Assembly (NCBI RefSeq): GCF_016019935.1
Contig: NZ_JAECMT010000003.1
Location: 319,388-383,387 of the forward strand
Origin: Paenibacillus sp. GSMTC-2017
GTDB taxonomy: Bacteria; Bacillota; Bacilli; Paenibacillales; Paenibacillaceae
Length of the DNA: 64,000 bases
Direction of reading: 5' to 3'
Below are positions 1 to 7,725 of this stretch, piece after piece (the stretch's first letter is position 1; every line of letters begins with the position of its first letter). Under the pieces are notes generated by a model. That model was not told where the DNA came from. It did not search any database and saw only the letters and a program-made list of their open reading frames with translations. Position numbers and translations under genes: made by a program.

Positions 1-1380
1 GATCTTAACAAGATTCATAGTGCGGGTCGGCATTTGCTTACGCTTATTAACGATATTTTGGATTTATCAAAAATTGAAGCGGGCAAGATGGAATTGTATA
101 TGGAGCAATGTAATATTGCATCTGTTATTCATGACATTGTAACTACAGTTCGTCCACTTATGGAAGTGAATAAAAACGAGATTAAAGTAGAATGTACAGA
201 CGGATCTTTCAAAACGGATGTAACGAAGCTGCGCCAAATGCTCTTTAATTTACTCAGCAATGCTAGTAAGTTTACGAAGGATGGTACGATAACACTGCAG
301 GTGTTATTTGAAAGTGTAGCTGGCATGCCAGGCATCGCTTTCCGTGTTCATGATACTGGAATAGGCATGACATCAGATCAACTTGATCAAGTATTTCAAG
401 CATTTAAGCAAGCGGATTCGTCTACAACGAAAAAGTATGGCGGTACGGGTCTAGGTCTAGCCATTAGTCAAAGCTTGTGTAATATGCTTGGTGGAAATAT
501 AAGTGCAGAAAGTGTATTTGGGCAGGGAACGACATTCACGATCTGGCTCCCTTTATTAGAACAGACGGTACCTGGACGACTGGATTTGATCATGCAAGGT
601 GATGGCAAATCTGCAACAGACGAAGCTAGAACGATTCTTATCATCGACGATGACCCTGCAATGCTGAGGCTAATGCAGCATTATTTGGGCAATGAAGAGT
701 GGAACGTACAACTTGCTGAGTCGGGCCAAGAAGGGATTCGGTTAGCGAAGAAGCTGAAGCCTTCAATTATCGCATTAGATGTACTCATGCCAGGAATGGA
801 TGGTTGGAACGTATTAGCAACGCTGAAGAACGACTCTGAGCTCGCTCATATTCCTGTTGTGATGATTTCTATGATGGATGAACAACATCTCGCTTTTGCG
901 CTTGGTGCATCGGAGTTTCTGACTAAGCCGATTTATCGAGATCGTTTAATTTCTATTTTGGATAAATATATACCTGAGCGACATTCACGATCTGTCCTTG
1001 TTATTGAAGATGATGTAGTAACAAGCGACATGATGACTAAGCTTTTAAAGCGTGAAGGTTATCGCGTCACTAGAGCTGGCAATGGTCATCAAGCGTTGCA
1101 ACGTTTGAATCAAGAAGTGCCTCAATTAATTTTATTAGATTTAATGATGCCAGAAATGGACGGGTTTGAGTTTGTTGCAGCTATGCGTGAGCATGAAGAG
1201 TGGCGCTCCATTCCAATCGTAGTTGTGACAGCCAAAAGTATTACGGAAGAAGATCGACAAAGACTCAACGGCTATGTGAAAAATATTGTGCAAAAAGGGC
1301 ATCTTGATCGCAAAGCGCTCATGCATGAAGTGCGCCATTTGATTGCCCTTAGGGCAGATGAGGGGGAAGAACGTGTATAA
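1..1380 (+). CDS. Hybrid histidine kinase, C-terminal part (HATPase plus two receiver domains), cut by window start
   Basis: The frame is open from base 1, so the N-terminal sensor and the phosphoacceptor histidine lie outside the window. What is visible begins in the last helix of a HisKA domain (NDILDLSKIEAGKMEL), followed by a HATPase_c domain with an N box (NLLSNASKF), G1 box (DTGIGM) and G2 box (GGTGLGLAIS). Two receiver domains follow, with probable phospho-aspartates in ALDVLMPGMDGW and LLDLMMPEMDGF. Such hybrid kinases pass phosphate from histidine to internal aspartates. The stop overlaps the start of a stand-alone receiver protein, so the two are probably translationally coupled. 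The signal sensed cannot be told from here. Confidence 0.93.
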   Translation, partial: DLNKIHSAGRHLLTLINDILDLSKIEAGKMELYMEQCNIASVIHDIVTTVRPLMEVNKNEIKVECTDGSFKTDVTKLRQMLFNLLSNASKFTKDGTITLQVLFESVAGMPGIAFRVHDTGIGMTSDQLDQVFQAFKQADSSTTKKYGGTGLGLAISQSLCNMLGGNISAESVFGQGTTFTIWLPLLEQTVPGRLDLIMQGDGKSATDEARTILIIDDDPAMLRLMQHYLGNEEWNVQLAESGQEGIRLAKKLKPSIIALDVLMPGMDGWNVLATLKNDSELAHIPVVMISMMDEQHLAFALGASEFLTKPIYRDRLISILDKYIPERHSRSVLVIEDDVVTSDMMTKLLKREGYRVTRAGNGHQALQRLNQEVPQLILLDLMMPEMDGFEFVAAMREHEEWRSIPIVVVTAKSITEEDRQRLNGYVKNIVQKGHLDRKALMHEVRHLIALRADEGEERV

Positions 1381-1735
1381 TATTTTGCTCGTTGAAGATA
1401 ACGAAATGAATCGTGACATGTTATCGCGTCGCTTGCTACGGAAAGGTTACCAAGTAATAATGGCATCTGACGGTAGACAAGGCATTGATATGGCAAAAGC
1501 AGATTTACCTGACCTCATTTTAATGGATATGAGCTTACCGTTAATCGATGGCTGGGATGCGACTAGGGAGCTGAAAGCATCGAACGAAACAAGTCATATT
1601 CCTATCATTGCTTTAACCGCACATGCTATGGCGAGTGACCGAGAAAAGGCATTTGACGCAGGCTGCGATGACTTTGACACGAAGCCAGTTGAATGGAATA
1701 GACTTTTGGAGAAAATAGGACAGTTTCTAAAATAA
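1373..1735 (+). CDS. Single-domain response regulator (receiver only)
   Basis: A CheY-like receiver of about 120 residues with the acidic pair in LLVEDNEMN, the phospho-aspartate in LILMDMSLP, the conserved threonine in ALTAHA and the lysine in DTKPVEW. There is no output domain. I chose the GTG at 1373 because an AGGGGGAAG ribosome site lies just upstream and the protein then starts right before the receiver fold; a longer form from TTG 1343 would add residues not seen in the family. It overlaps the end of the hybrid kinase by 8 bases, which points to a phosphorelay partner of that kinase. Confidence 0.85.
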   Translation: MYNILLVEDNEMNRDMLSRRLLRKGYQVIMASDGRQGIDMAKADLPDLILMDMSLPLIDGWDATRELKASNETSHIPIIALTAHAMASDREKAFDAGCDDFDTKPVEWNRLLEKIGQFLK

Positions 1736-1787
1736 TTGTGTAAAGTAACATTATAACTTCGTTTGTTTTAAAGTGGGGGAAATAGAG

Positions 1788-2783
1788 ATGGCGAGCGAAC
1801 AAAAACCTGTAAATGATACTTTTAAATTTATATTGGTAAATGCGGTCAAAATTCCGGGTGTGAAGGTAGACCGGCGAGAGTTTTTGACAGGGCAATTTGC
1901 CGAGTATGATACAGACGGTCAATTAAGTGTCATTATCGAAAAAGGTCCGATTAAAGCAGGAGTCAGCTTAGATGTGATTGATAAGATGGCTCGGACATTA
2001 ATAGAAAAACGTACTCTTGCAAGCACAGCAGCATCTACCGTTGCAGGAATTCCTGGTGGACTTACGATGGCGGCTATGATTCCAGCCGATACCCTTCAAT
2101 TTTTCGGTGTGGCATTGCGTATGTCGCAAGAATTAGCTTATCTATTTGGTCGCGATGATCTGTGGGCGGACAATGAATTAGATTCAGAAAAAGTTATTCG
2201 CGAGCTTATTTTATTCCTTGGCGTCATGTTCGGTGTAGCTGGTTCAGCGTCAATGCTGAGAATACTAACTGCGAGCATAGCAGAGCATCTTTTAAAGAAG
2301 ATACCACAACAAGCTTTCGCTAAAACGTTGTATTATCCGATTGTTAAAAAAGCAGCTGCTTATATAGGCATTAATATTTCTAAAAAAACGTTCGCACAAG
2401 GTGCATCAAAAATTGTACCGATATTAGGTGGAATTATTTCAGGGGGATTAACGTATTTCTCCATGAAGCCAATGGGCAATCGGCTAAGAAAAACATTGTA
2501 CGAAGCTGCAAACGACTATTCTGAATTACAGTTCAATCAGGATTATGAAAACGTGAGGAAATCGATTCAAGATTCTGATGCCACCATAATCGAAGGTGAA
2601 TGTATTGAGATCGATATAACTGCGGAAGAGCAACAGGCTGAGAAGGACGAACCATGTGATACTACCGTTCCCGAGAAGGGTAGCGTTGCAGACGAGTTGC
2701 TAAAGTTTAAACAGTTACTGGATATGGGTGCTATTACGCAGGAGGAATATGATCGTAAAAAGTTCGAACTGCTGAATGCATAA
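1788..2783 (+). CDS. Membrane-associated protein with C-terminal SHOCT domain, function unknown
   Basis: About 331 residues. The last 30 residues (DELLKFKQLLDMGAITQEEYDRKK region) form a SHOCT domain, a short helical oligomerisation tail found at the C terminus of many bacterial membrane proteins. The middle has a Gly/Ala-rich hydrophobic stretch (TVAGIPGGLTMAAMIPADTLQFF) and two further hydrophobic segments around residues 140-165 and 205-225, in a pattern reminiscent of EcsC-like proteins. The ATG at 1788 is preceded by GGGGGA; a GTG at 1773 sits inside that ribosome site and is less likely. It stands alone between a response regulator and a cell-wall enzyme. No function is assigned. Confidence 0.7.
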   Translation: MASEQKPVNDTFKFILVNAVKIPGVKVDRREFLTGQFAEYDTDGQLSVIIEKGPIKAGVSLDVIDKMARTLIEKRTLASTAASTVAGIPGGLTMAAMIPADTLQFFGVALRMSQELAYLFGRDDLWADNELDSEKVIRELILFLGVMFGVAGSASMLRILTASIAEHLLKKIPQQAFAKTLYYPIVKKAAAYIGINISKKTFAQGASKIVPILGGIISGGLTYFSMKPMGNRLRKTLYEAANDYSELQFNQDYENVRKSIQDSDATIIEGECIEIDITAEEQQAEKDEPCDTTVPEKGSVADELLKFKQLLDMGAITQEEYDRKKFELLNA

Positions 2784-2828
2784 TGATTACATTTGATTTA
2801 AGCGAAGTAAGGCTTAATGTTGCATGAG

Positions 2829-2878
2829 TCGACAGGTAACGTGTTCAATTGTATAATTGTGATAGAATTATACAATTG
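2829..2878 (+). promoter_or_regulatory. Sigma-A-like promoter overlapped by a 13-bp perfect inverted repeat
   Basis: A near-consensus promoter is visible: -35 TCGACA at 2829-2834, a 17-base spacer and -10 TATAAT at 2852-2857. The -10 lies inside a perfect inverted repeat, CAATTGTATAATT at 2846-2858 and its complement at 2866-2878, separated by 7 bases. Such an arrangement fits a repressor operator. The TACAATT/AATTGTA half-sites resemble those used by some MarR-family regulators (for example OhrR), but that assignment is only inferred. The start codon at 2883 follows almost directly, so the transcript would be nearly leaderless or start within the repeat. Confidence 0.6.
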
Positions 2879-2882
2879 ATAG

Positions 2883-3857
2883 ATGGTGGTGAAGGTCATT
2901 TTATATGTTGCTGCATTTATACTATCCTTTTTAATCGTGCTAGTATTAATCCCTCCTTTTAGTAGACTTGCTTTCAAGATTGATTTTGTGGACAAGCCTA
3001 GAAAAGATGTTGAACGTAAGCTTCATCGCAAGCCGATTCCTTTAACGGCAAGTTATGCCATATTTATTGGCTTCTTTATAACCTATTTAATTATTGCAAG
3101 AGATTTCTCTTTGCAGACAGGTGCTATTTTTCTGGGCGGTATTTTATTATTAGTCATTGGAACGATAGATGATTGGTACAAAACAAAGGGCAAAGACTTT
3201 CCAGCATTACCGAAACTTATTGTTCAATTATCAGCAGCTATTTTGGTTTATGCGTCGGGAATCGTTTTTACCGGTTTCTACAATCCCTTTTCAGGTGACT
3301 ATGTCGTCTTACCTGTAATTTTGCAATTTCTATTAACGATTTTGTGGATATTCGGTGTTACCACCGTCGTCAACTTTTCAGATGGATTAGATGGACTAGC
3401 TGGTGGACTTTCACTAATATCTGCAACGACATTATTTATTGTTGCTCTTGCTATGGGACAATCAAACTCAGCAATGATGGCTATCATTTTAGTAGGTGTA
3501 ACTGCGGCGTATTTACGTTTCAATAAACCTCCTGCTAAAGTATTTATGGGTGATGCCGGGGCAACTTTTCTTGGTTTCGTCTTAGCAGTTATTGCACTGG
3601 ATGGTGCGTTTAAACAAGCTACAATATTATCGATTTGTATACCGATATTGGCGCTTGGTGTTCCTATCTTTGATAATCTATTCGTCGTAATTAAACGATT
3701 CATGCAAGGAAAAGCGATTTATCAAGCAGATGCAAGCCAGGCTCATTATCGTTTGCTTCGTGCAGGGCTTAACCATAAACAAGTGCTTATGTTCTTGTGT
3801 TTAGTTAGTACGTGCTTTGGTTTATCTTCTATTATCTTGTTACTCGTGCAAATATGA
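2883..3857 (+). CDS. Undecaprenyl-phosphate sugar-1-phosphate transferase (TagO/WecA/MraY superfamily)
   Basis: A polytopic membrane enzyme of 324 residues with about ten hydrophobic segments. It transfers a sugar-1-phosphate (in TagO/WecA, GlcNAc-1-P) from a UDP-sugar to undecaprenyl phosphate on the inner face of the membrane, the first step of wall teichoic acid or related polymers. Visible family motifs are DKPRKDVERKLHRKPIP near residue 37, the aspartate-rich GTIDDWY near residue 97, NFSDGLDGLAGG near residue 163 and FMGDAGATFLGF near residue 223. The start is uncertain: ATG 2883 is followed by two GTG codons and no clear ribosome site precedes it. It is monocistronic between a palindromic promoter and a GNAT gene. 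Confidence 0.9.
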   Translation: MVVKVILYVAAFILSFLIVLVLIPPFSRLAFKIDFVDKPRKDVERKLHRKPIPLTASYAIFIGFFITYLIIARDFSLQTGAIFLGGILLLVIGTIDDWYKTKGKDFPALPKLIVQLSAAILVYASGIVFTGFYNPFSGDYVVLPVILQFLLTILWIFGVTTVVNFSDGLDGLAGGLSLISATTLFIVALAMGQSNSAMMAIILVGVTAAYLRFNKPPAKVFMGDAGATFLGFVLAVIALDGAFKQATILSICIPILALGVPIFDNLFVVIKRFMQGKAIYQADASQAHYRLLRAGLNHKQVLMFLCLVSTCFGLSSIILLLVQI

Positions 3858-3906
3858 TGGAGCACAATCATCTAGATAATTAGATTTTTTTGAGGTGAAA
3901 GTCGCA

Positions 3907-4359
3907 ATGGATATTCGAAAGTTAAATGAGAATGAGCAAGTTCCACTATCATTATTATTGCTAGCGGATCCTTCTCAAAAAATAGTTGAAGAGTATGTTG
4001 CAAGAGGTCAATGTTTTGTAGTTGAAGCAGACGGCAGCATAATAGGTACCTATGTTTTAATACGAACAAGACCAGAAACGATTGAAATTGTAAATATTGC
4101 AGTTGCGGAACATTATCAGGGCAAGGGCATTGGTAAACGTTTGGTACACCATGCGATTCAAGAAGCTAAAAGTCTTGGTATAAGGACGATTGAAATTGGC
4201 ACTGGTAATTCAAGTGTTAATCAACTTGCGCTATATCAGAAATGTGGCTTCCGAATTACAGGAGTAGATAGAGATTTTTTCATTAGACATTACGATGAAG
4301 AGATCTTTGAAAATGGGATTCAAGTTATTGATATGATAAGATTATCGCAGGACTTATAA
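3907..4359 (+). CDS. GNAT-family N-acetyltransferase
   Basis: A GNAT domain fills the whole 150-residue protein. The acetyl-CoA-binding motif A is clear (VAEHYQGKGIGKRLVHHAI), preceded by the beta strand IVNIAV and followed by motif B (NQLALYQKCGFRITG). The family acetylates amines of small molecules or protein termini; the substrate cannot be told. ATG 3907 is preceded by a GAGGTG ribosome site at 3892-3897, so the GTG within that site is not the start. A strong hairpin follows the gene. Confidence 0.88.
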   Translation: MDIRKLNENEQVPLSLLLLADPSQKIVEEYVARGQCFVVEADGSIIGTYVLIRTRPETIEIVNIAVAEHYQGKGIGKRLVHHAIQEAKSLGIRTIEIGTGNSSVNQLALYQKCGFRITGVDRDFFIRHYDEEIFENGIQVIDMIRLSQDL

Positions 4360-4370
4360 GTTTGTAAGTT

Positions 4371-4410
4371 AGGGCGCGTGAAGGTCATCGACTCTCACGC
4401 GCCCTATTTG
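4371..4410 (+). terminator. Intrinsic terminator after the GNAT gene
   Basis: An 11-bp perfect GC-rich stem (AGGGCGCGTGA at 4371-4381 with its complement at 4395-4405) with a 13-base loop follows the GNAT stop codon. The downstream T-run is weak (ATTTGTGT), so termination may be partial. Confidence 0.6.
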
Positions 4411-4530
4411 TGTATGCTTGAACGAGGTTGCTAAGTACTGTCACGGCGAATAAAAATGGGTTCTATCAGAAGTATCTACCCCATACACTTGGAAAAGTAA
4501 ACAGATAAAACTTTTTGGAGGGATACTGTA

Positions 4531-4866
4531 ATGAGTAATGTACAAACAAGGGAATTAGTGGCGAGTATTAGATCGGAGAAAGCACCACTAAGTGGTCAAA
4601 AAAATCGTTCGAGCGGAAACTTCAGTACAGAAGTGCTTCCAACTGGGACAAAAAGATTGTTATGGGAAGTCGAAGGCGGCGGTGTAGATCCATATGATAT
4701 CACGTTTAATGTAATGAGAGATGTGTCTGCAGGAACTGATCCAGTGGAATTAGAAGGAGTCATTACTGGAAATGCATCCAGAGTAGTCTCTGCAAGATCC
4801 CTATACATTGCTAATCCAAGCGGTGCTCAGTCTTCTTTTGTAGTAAAGGTGTACGCTATCGTTTAA
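4531..4866 (+). CDS. Small protein of unknown function
   Basis: A 111-residue protein with a clear ribosome site (GGAGGG, 4517-4522) before ATG 4531 and a strong hairpin after it, so it looks like a real single-gene unit. It has no signal peptide, membrane segment or cysteine. The composition (Ser, Gly, Val, Thr; for example EGGGVDPYDITFNVMRDVSAG) suggests a small beta-rich soluble or surface-associated protein. I recognise no family. The isolated, strongly bounded unit would suit a spore-layer or stress protein, but nothing in the sequence proves that. Confidence 0.6.
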   Translation: MSNVQTRELVASIRSEKAPLSGQKNRSSGNFSTEVLPTGTKRLLWEVEGGGVDPYDITFNVMRDVSAGTDPVELEGVITGNASRVVSARSLYIANPSGAQSSFVVKVYAIV

Positions 4867-4897
4867 GAAGTACGGCATCTCTTTAAAATGATAAAGA

Positions 4898-4929
4898 AAG
4901 GCCGACTGTCGGTTATGACAGTCGGCCTT
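4898..4929. terminator. Bidirectional hairpin terminator
   Basis: A 13-bp perfect stem (AAGGCCGACTGTC at 4898-4910 and its complement at 4917-4929) with a 6-base loop lies between the convergent small-protein gene and the HxlR gene. A-rich sequence on one side and T-rich on the other allow it to work in both directions. Confidence 0.8.
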
Positions 4930-5038
4930 ATTCATTGGTTCATTTCCGTAATTCCTATTTTGCTGAAAATGATCCAGAAATAGCGATACTAGAAAACATG
5001 CTATTGTATTCACGAATATGGCGTATCCCTACAAATAA

Positions 5039-5416
5039 TTAAGCCTCGTAACCAGATGAAGCAGGCGGTAGAAGGGATTCTTGTTGCGCGGAATGCTCTT
5101 GAAGTAACTCGCCCCATTCATATAGTTGCCACAGGATAGGAATAAATTTTTGACCTAATGGGGCTAAATAGTATTCCACTCGTGGAGGATTTTCATCGAA
5201 TACTTCTCGTTTAATAATTCCATGGTACTCCATCTCTTGTAGTTGCTGAGTCATAACCTTTTTACTAATACGGGGCATTAAGCGTAAAAATTCATTATAC
5301 CTTCGTCTTTGATTATCACGTAAATACCATACAATCATAATTTTCCATTTACCTTTCATAATATCGATTGAAAATTCTACCGGGCATTTTGTGTTGAAAT
5401 GATGTATATGCACCAC
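5039..5416 (-). CDS. HxlR-family winged-helix transcriptional regulator
   Basis: A 125-residue HxlR regulator. The family signature begins at CPVEFSIDIMKGKWKIMIVWYL, followed by RYNEFLRLMPRISKKVMTQQLQEME (recognition helix region) and the wing (REVFDENPPRVEYYLAPLGQ). Most HxlR proteins sense aldehydes, quinones or other electrophiles through an N-terminal cysteine, and Cys11 here is in that position. Two GTG codons (5416 and 5413) follow a GGAGG site; the second has the better spacing. No likely target gene is divergent next to it, so its regulon is unknown. Confidence 0.9.
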   Translation of the reverse strand: MVHIHHFNTKCPVEFSIDIMKGKWKIMIVWYLRDNQRRRYNEFLRLMPRISKKVMTQQLQEMEYHGIIKREVFDENPPRVEYYLAPLGQKFIPILWQLYEWGELLQEHSAQQESLLPPASSGYEA

Positions 5417-5490
5417 TGCACCTCCATTCGTATCGTTATTTCTATTTTAGACTATATCACCTAGTTTGTGGAAACTAAATAGAACAAAAA

Positions 5491-5520
5491 GACAGCTAAA
5501 CGATGAACCGTTTAACTGTC
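5491..5520 (-). terminator. Intrinsic terminator for the lipoprotein gene
   Basis: A 12-bp stem with one mismatch (GACAGCTAAACG pairing with CGTTTAACTGTC) followed on the minus strand by a T-run. It lies 16 bases past the stop of the minus-strand lipoprotein gene. Confidence 0.7.
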
Positions 5521-5536
5521 CTTTTAGTAGATTAAA

Positions 5537-6382
5537 TTAGTTACTAAATGCTGCTTTCCAATCATCGTCAGTGACCGTTTTTTGAGTAATTTTCTCTTGC
5601 AATTCTTTTGAAATTAGGGGTCTACTGTAACGTATATAATCGGCCTCAATTGTATGGTCTGGAGCGCCATTTAGATTCGTAAGAAAATTTATTCCGACTT
5701 GGAGCTCTTCCGGCAAGTGATCGCGTTCCATGGTAGATGCAAGTTGCCATTCTCCTTGATCATCTTCTTTATATAACTTCACAAATGTTGAACCTACACG
5801 CACCATACGTAGAATAATCCATTCTGATGCCACTTCTTTTATGAGATAAGAAGATTGACTGTTTACTGTTGTTTTATAGTCTACAATTCTTTTGTTGCCT
5901 TCTCCGCCTGTAGTGATGTACTCCCAATTTTCACCGTTTGCAGGTACTATTTCGCCTTCGATCTGACTTGGTGTTCTAGCCATAAGTCCTGCTAGATCAT
6001 AAGCTCCACTCGGGATAGAAGAGGATTTACCGAGGACCTTCACTCTCAACGTAATAGAAAAATCTCCTTTAATTTTCTTATAGGACAGGTGGCCTGTATT
6101 TATAGAATACCAAGTGCCTGCTGTTGGCAAAATGTATAGAGAGCCCGGACGTGTCGTATTAATATCCATAACTTCAAAAAATCCTTCTTCTTTTTTGGAA
6201 TGAGAGACATCATCGGCTATCAGCCATTGATTAAGGGTGCTTGCATCGTCAAACTCATCACTTAGAATTGCCAAGTCGTCTGTCGATTCTATTGTTTTAT
6301 CATTAGTGCTACCACAACCAACGGTTAATCCTACACACATCATCATCGTGAGAATCGGTGTAAATCGTTTATTGAGATTCAA
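5537..6382 (-). CDS. Secreted lipoprotein with a concanavalin-like (DUF1349/LamG type) domain
   Basis: A 281-residue exported lipoprotein. The signal peptide (ILTMMMCVGLTVGCG) has a lipobox with Cys23, so it should be anchored on the outer face of the membrane. The rest reads as a jelly-roll of the concanavalin A-like/DUF1349 sort: FDDASTLNQWLIADD, GDFSITLRVKV, DLAGLMAR, SEWIILRMVRVGSTFVKLY and LQVGINFLTN are typical strands. Such domains usually bind or cleave glycans, but no catalytic residues can be named. The start is TTG 6382, chosen because AGGAGGG lies 6 bases upstream. It has its own terminator and is probably monocistronic. Confidence 0.72.
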   Translation of the reverse strand: MNLNKRFTPILTMMMCVGLTVGCGSTNDKTIESTDDLAILSDEFDDASTLNQWLIADDVSHSKKEEGFFEVMDINTTRPGSLYILPTAGTWYSINTGHLSYKKIKGDFSITLRVKVLGKSSSIPSGAYDLAGLMARTPSQIEGEIVPANGENWEYITTGGEGNKRIVDYKTTVNSQSSYLIKEVASEWIILRMVRVGSTFVKLYKEDDQGEWQLASTMERDHLPEELQVGINFLTNLNGAPDHTIEADYIRYSRPLISKELQEKITQKTVTDDDWKAAFSN

Positions 6383-6515
6383 AATATCCCTCCTAGAAAT
6401 GGTTGTTGCATCGTCGACGTAATTTAATAGTAATCAATTGCATGAAATGGAACAAGAAGGCACTTTAAGGTAACCTGCATGAACAAACATTTGATGATTA
6501 AAAGTAAACATAAAA

Positions 6516-6547
6516 AAGGACAACTACCAAACAAGGCAGTTGTCCTT
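6516..6547 (-). terminator. Intrinsic terminator for the chitin-binding protein gene
   Basis: AAGGACAACT at 6516-6525 pairs with AGTTGTCCTT at 6538-6547. On the minus strand the hairpin is followed by a run of T residues. It lies about 40 bases past the stop of the minus-strand gene. Confidence 0.8.
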
Positions 6548-6588
6548 CTATATGCAAATCTGTGGAACTAGATGGCTATTTTTAATCG

Positions 6589-7374
6589 TCAGAACGGAGC
6601 AGTAGTTTTGCTCCATAAGCTTGCTGTATGAGGACTTGGGTACCAGTTTGGCGCATGGGCAGTATGTGACTGGACACATCTGTAGAACTGGCCATCATAA
6701 AATACGATTTGCCCCGCTGTATATGTCCCTCCGAGCACCCATGATTCTATAACAGTTAGATCAACAATGGCTGACGCTTGGTATGAATACGATTCAATGT
6801 CCGTTTGCTTCCATAGAGCTGGTGTAAGGGCAGGCGTCCAGTTGGTCGCATGAGCTGTATGAGCTTGAATCGCTTTATAGTAAAGGCCATTGTATTCAAC
6901 GATATCATTGACCTTATACGTACCTTGCCATCTCCAAGGTGTAGCGATAACTTCTGGTCGTAATGTGATATTGGTAAATGCTGCTGGTAGTATGCCATTT
7001 AGAGTTGTTTCGATTTTTAAGTTTAACGTTTCTCCATATGCAATATCAGTGTCATTCGTTCCTTGCAATGTATAGCGGTTCCCTTGCTTGCTCGTAATAA
7101 TAGCATTAGTTACGGATCTAATATCGCCTGCAAAGTCAAATTGAAGCACCCAAGGAGAAATGGTGTTGTTTCTAGCAGGATCTACATAGAGGTTTGTAAT
7201 TTGCAAATCAATGAGAGCAGTTTCATAGGATGTTCCGATTCCCCATGCAGTTCCTTGCGCAGTGGCTAATAGTGGTGGATTAGATTGTGCAGAGGCTGCT
7301 GGAACAAGTAGAGAGACAACGACTAGGGTGAGCGCTAGAAAGGAGAAGATAGACTTAAACCGCTTTTTTTGCAT
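6589..7374 (-). CDS. Secreted carbohydrate-binding protein with two CBM5/12 chitin-binding modules
   Basis: A 261-residue secreted protein with a Sec signal peptide cut near ASAQS (residue 29-31). Residues 35-145 look like a beta-sandwich binding module of the CBM2 kind. Two CBM5/12 (ChtBD3) modules follow, around residues 146-190 and 213-258. Each has the YxxxDIVEYNGxYYKAIQAHTAH...NWTP...LWK pattern, with the aromatic residues that stack on GlcNAc chains. There is no catalytic domain, so it is likely a non-enzymatic chitin- or cell-wall-binding protein. ATG 7374 has an AGGAGGAA ribosome site. It differs from lytic polysaccharide monooxygenases, which would show an exposed N-terminal histidine after signal cleavage. 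Confidence 0.8.
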   Translation of the reverse strand: MQKKRFKSIFSFLALTLVVVSLLVPAASAQSNPPLLATAQGTAWGIGTSYETALIDLQITNLYVDPARNNTISPWVLQFDFAGDIRSVTNAIITSKQGNRYTLQGTNDTDIAYGETLNLKIETTLNGILPAAFTNITLRPEVIATPWRWQGTYKVNDIVEYNGLYYKAIQAHTAHATNWTPALTPALWKQTDIESYSYQASAIVDLTVIESWVLGGTYTAGQIVFYDGQFYRCVQSHTAHAPNWYPSPHTASLWSKTTAPF

Positions 7375-7725
7375 GGATGATTCCTCCTAAAAGTGAGTGG
7401 ATTTGGTTAGCCATATTACTGTATGCTGCTCAATTTACAGTTAGTATTACGCTTTCACTTAACAAGATTATGACTTAGGTAGAACTTAATAATAAAACGT
7501 AGGAACTGTTCATATGATGGCATTCGGACAGCAAACTCCTTTCTCTACTTATTTGCAATTGACACAAATATTAGAAATGGTTAATATGAAATTAAATAAA
7601 CATATGAGTACTTGTTCATATGTTATGGGGTGATGTGAATAATGGAGTTAACAAATTATCATGATTGGAGGGGAATCAAGTTCGTTTAATTATGCAATAC
7701 CCACTTCCTTTCGTAAGGTGAGGCC
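7375..7725. promoter_or_regulatory. Divergent intergenic region with CATATGA inverted repeat
   Basis: This 350-base AT-rich gap separates the chitin-binding gene (leftward) from the sensor kinase (rightward). It contains CATATGA at 7601-7607 and its complement TCATATG at 7616-7622, and a further copy of TGTTCATATG near 7507. The repeated TTCATATG element may be an operator. I could not place a convincing -35/-10 pair. A short open frame at 7642-7689 is listed separately. Confidence 0.35.
7642..7689 (+). CDS. Possible 15-codon leader or signal-peptide ORF before the sensor kinase
   Basis: ATG 7642 is preceded by GGGGTGAT at a good distance and opens a 15-codon frame, MELTNYHDWRGIKFV, ending 36 bases before the sensor kinase start. 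The size and place suit a leader peptide or a precursor of a small signal. It is not a ComX homologue by any recognisable feature, and no ComQ-type isoprenyl transferase is present. It may equally be chance. Conservation in relatives would decide. Confidence 0.25.
   Translation: MELTNYHDWRGIKFV

Noticed and set aside
1141..1496. Minus-strand frames across the kinase and response regulator
   Set aside because: Composition is unlike a protein, and the plus strand carries clear receiver domains.
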